Source: Acetobacterium sp. (GTDB lineage: Bacteria > Bacillota > Clostridia > Eubacteriales > Eubacteriaceae). Taken from it: a stretch of DNA of 8,218 bases. Of this stretch, positions 6,872-8,218 are shown one piece after another; position 1 is the first letter of the stretch; each line of letters starts with the position of its first letter. The position numbers were made by a program, and so were the translations under genes. Where the stretch lies: the NCBI GenBank assembly GCA_022013395.1, contig JAKLQL010000450.1:1-8218 (forward strand), in the 5' to 3' direction. The notes below the pieces were generated by a model. It was given only the letters and a program-made list of their open reading frames with translations. It did no database searches and had not been told where the DNA came from.

Positions 6872-6888
6872 TGGGCACCTATTTTGCA
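6872..6888 (+). promoter_or_regulatory. Sigma-54 (-24/-12) promoter for the flavoprotein gene
   Basis: The core GGGCACCTATTTTGCA contains the invariant GG (6874-6875) and GC (6886-6887) exactly 10 bases apart and matches GGCAC-N5-TTGCA fully. A start near 6899 gives a leader of about 26 bases containing a GAGGA ribosome site (6916-6920). An inverted CAATTGC/GCAATTG pair (6848-6854 and 6886-6892) flanks the -24 region and may be incidental. Confidence 0.87.
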
Positions 6889-6924
6889 ATTGCTTATTAA
6901 TTATTTATAGAAAGTGAGGATAGT

Positions 6925-8218
6925 ATGAATAAAGTTTTACTACTTAATGGTAGTCATAAAACCGTTAAAAGTTATACCATGCAAATAGCTGAACAATTTG
7001 TCGCAGGGTTGATTGAGTTTGATGCTGAAACAATTGTTGAATCAGTTCATTTAAAGGATCAGAATATTAATGCCTGTAACGGATGTTTCACCTGTTGGAC
7101 AACAACACCGGGTGAGTGTGTTTTTCAAGATGACATGACCGAGCTGTTCCAAAAATATGTGGATGCCGATATTGTTATTTGGGCGACCCCACTTTATCAT
7201 TATGGAATTTCCAGCTCCATGAAAAAATTTATGGAACGAACCCAACCGGCGCTGCTCCCTTTTATTGATCATGAAGGTGGCGGAACTTACGGACATCCTT
7301 TCCGAAATCCTGAAAAGATGGCAAATAAAAAGCATGTTCTGATCAGCACCTGCGGTTTTCCATCCGTTAAAAACAATTACGAGGGTGTTGAAGAACAATT
7401 TAACAATCTTTTTGGAAGGGATAAATGGGAAAAAATTATCTGTGTGGAGGGTGAACTGCTGGGTATTCACCAACTGGACAACCTTACCGGTCCATATTTG
7501 GATCTGGTTAGGGTGGCTGGTAAAGAATATGGTGAAAATTTAAGTATTTCCCTACATGTCCGGGAAGGTCTGTCAAAACCCTTTGTTGAAACGCCAACCT
7601 ATTTACAGACCACCAACCTGAGTTGGGGCGTCGATGACATCCGGATGAAGGATTCTGATGGGGGTCTGATTGCCTGGAACTATATGAAAGAGGTTCAGGC
7701 GGCTTTTAATCCCAAAATTCGTCCTAAAATGAATGCGGTCTTACAAATTGATTTCACCGACATCAAAGAGCGATACCAGTTTGTCATCAAAGATGAGACC
7801 TGTACCTTATTGCGCAATGATTTTACCAGAGAGACAACCGCCATCAATATTAATCTAACGATGCTGGAGCGAATTCTGGAAGGGAAAATCGATGCGGCGC
7901 AATCCCTGATTGAGAAGAAATATTCAGTGGTTGGTGACATGCGTTTGTTTAATGCCTTCCTGGACGGACTCTTTGGTCCGGTTATGTTGAACCCGGAAAA
8001 GAAGCGAAAGCTGGTCCCAATCAGTTTTAAAAACACGCCTTACTGGTTTTTTCTGACCATGTGTCCCTGGATTTTTTGTTTCCTTTTTGCGGAGTACAAT
8101 CCCTTGTTGGGGGTAGTCATTCCGTTGATGATCAGTGGCGTCTTGTTCAGCATTAAGCGCGGAACCGATATTGTTTATTTTGAAAGAGGTACGCTGTTGG
8201 TCTTTGCCATCATGGGAT
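6925..8218 (+). CDS. Isf-like flavodoxin-fold protein fused to SCP2-like domain and membrane segments, C-terminus beyond window
   Basis: An open frame of 431 codons runs from ATG 6925 to the right edge without a stop. Residues 1-200 are an NADPH-dependent FMN reductase/flavodoxin fold: LLLNGSHKTVKSYT (5-18) is the predicted FMN phosphate loop and IVIWATPLYHYGISSSMKKF (83-102) is typical of the family. Cys51, Cys54, Cys57 and Cys65 form CX2CX2CX7C, the compact motif that binds a [4Fe-4S] cluster in iron-sulfur flavoproteins. Residues about 265-355 resemble an SCP2/sterol-carrier domain (YQFVIKDETCTLL, ILEGKIDAAQSLIEKKYSVVGD). Hydrophobic stretches at about 372-389, 394-410 and from 422 predict membrane anchoring, with the protein continuing past the window. 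It probably transfers electrons at the membrane; partner and substrate are unknown. It has its own sigma-54 promoter and shares enhancer DNA with DUF362. Confidence 0.87.
   Translation, partial: MNKVLLLNGSHKTVKSYTMQIAEQFVAGLIEFDAETIVESVHLKDQNINACNGCFTCWTTTPGECVFQDDMTELFQKYVDADIVIWATPLYHYGISSSMKKFMERTQPALLPFIDHEGGGTYGHPFRNPEKMANKKHVLISTCGFPSVKNNYEGVEEQFNNLFGRDKWEKIICVEGELLGIHQLDNLTGPYLDLVRVAGKEYGENLSISLHVREGLSKPFVETPTYLQTTNLSWGVDDIRMKDSDGGLIAWNYMKEVQAAFNPKIRPKMNAVLQIDFTDIKERYQFVIKDETCTLLRNDFTRETTAININLTMLERILEGKIDAAQSLIEKKYSVVGDMRLFNAFLDGLFGPVMLNPEKKRKLVPISFKNTPYWFFLTMCPWIFCFLFAEYNPLLGVVIPLMISGVLFSIKRGTDIVYFERGTLLVFAIMG

Larger units (their letters stand above)
6529..6924. other. Divergent regulatory intergenic region
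   Basis: This 396-base region is markedly AT-rich and has no credible gene. From left to right it holds the DUF362 leader (about 56 nt), a minus-strand sigma-54 promoter, a 15-bp palindrome, a pair of inverted 24-bp elements, a stretch with no clear signal (about 6720-6845), and a plus-strand sigma-54 promoter with a 26-base leader. The one open frame crossing it on the plus strand (6281-6712) overlaps DUF362 antisense and is not a gene. Confidence 0.8.

Noticed and set aside
7051..8036. Minus-strand open frames at 7051-7473 and 7695-8036
   Set aside because: They are antisense to the flavoprotein gene, which has clear domain motifs in the plus frame.
1..8218. CRISPR arrays, tRNA or rRNA genes, insertion sequences
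   Set aside because: I saw no spaced direct repeats, no recognisable RNA gene, and no transposase or terminal inverted repeats.

Overview
The window looks like a chromosomal segment of a Gram-positive anaerobe, most likely an acetogenic clostridium of the Acetobacterium/Eubacterium type. This is an inference from the gene families (AcoR-type sigma-54 activator, DUF362 protein, Isf-like flavoprotein), the strong AAGGAG-type ribosome sites and the AT-rich intergenic DNA. No rRNA or other marker gene is present to confirm it.

Layout. Positions 1-5110 hold five minus-strand genes. In transcription order these are a sigma-54-dependent AcoR-like activator, an octanoyltransferase (LipB), a free-standing 78-residue lipoyl-domain protein, a FabG-like short-chain dehydrogenase/reductase, and an AMP-forming acyl ligase cut by the left edge of the window. 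Gaps are short (2, 77, 4 and 71 bases), so they probably form one operon or two overlapping ones. A GC-rich hairpin at 5188-5215 separates them from a minus-strand DUF362 gene (5227-6528). A 396-base AT-rich intergenic region follows. Then a plus-strand gene runs off the right edge, encoding an Isf-like flavoprotein fused to an SCP2-like domain and membrane segments.

Regulation. The intergenic region has two near-consensus sigma-54 (-24/-12) promoters pointing in opposite directions, one for DUF362 (6595-6611) and one for the flavoprotein (6872-6888). Between them lie two inverted copies of a 24-bp element (6663-6686 and 6693-6716, identical at 18 of 24 positions), which look like a shared enhancer site. 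The AcoR-like activator encoded next to DUF362 is the obvious candidate to bind it. The DUF362 protein and the flavoprotein are therefore probably induced together.

How it may work together. LipB and the mini lipoyl protein suggest a dedicated lipoylated carrier. The neighbouring ligase and ketoreductase suggest that an acyl substrate is activated and reduced or oxidised, perhaps on that carrier or as a CoA/ACP ester. The DUF362 protein (cysteine-rich C-terminus) and the flavoprotein (CX2CX2CX7C) look like redox partners. No E1, E2 core, E3 or lipoyl synthase gene is visible here, so the pathway cannot be named from this window.
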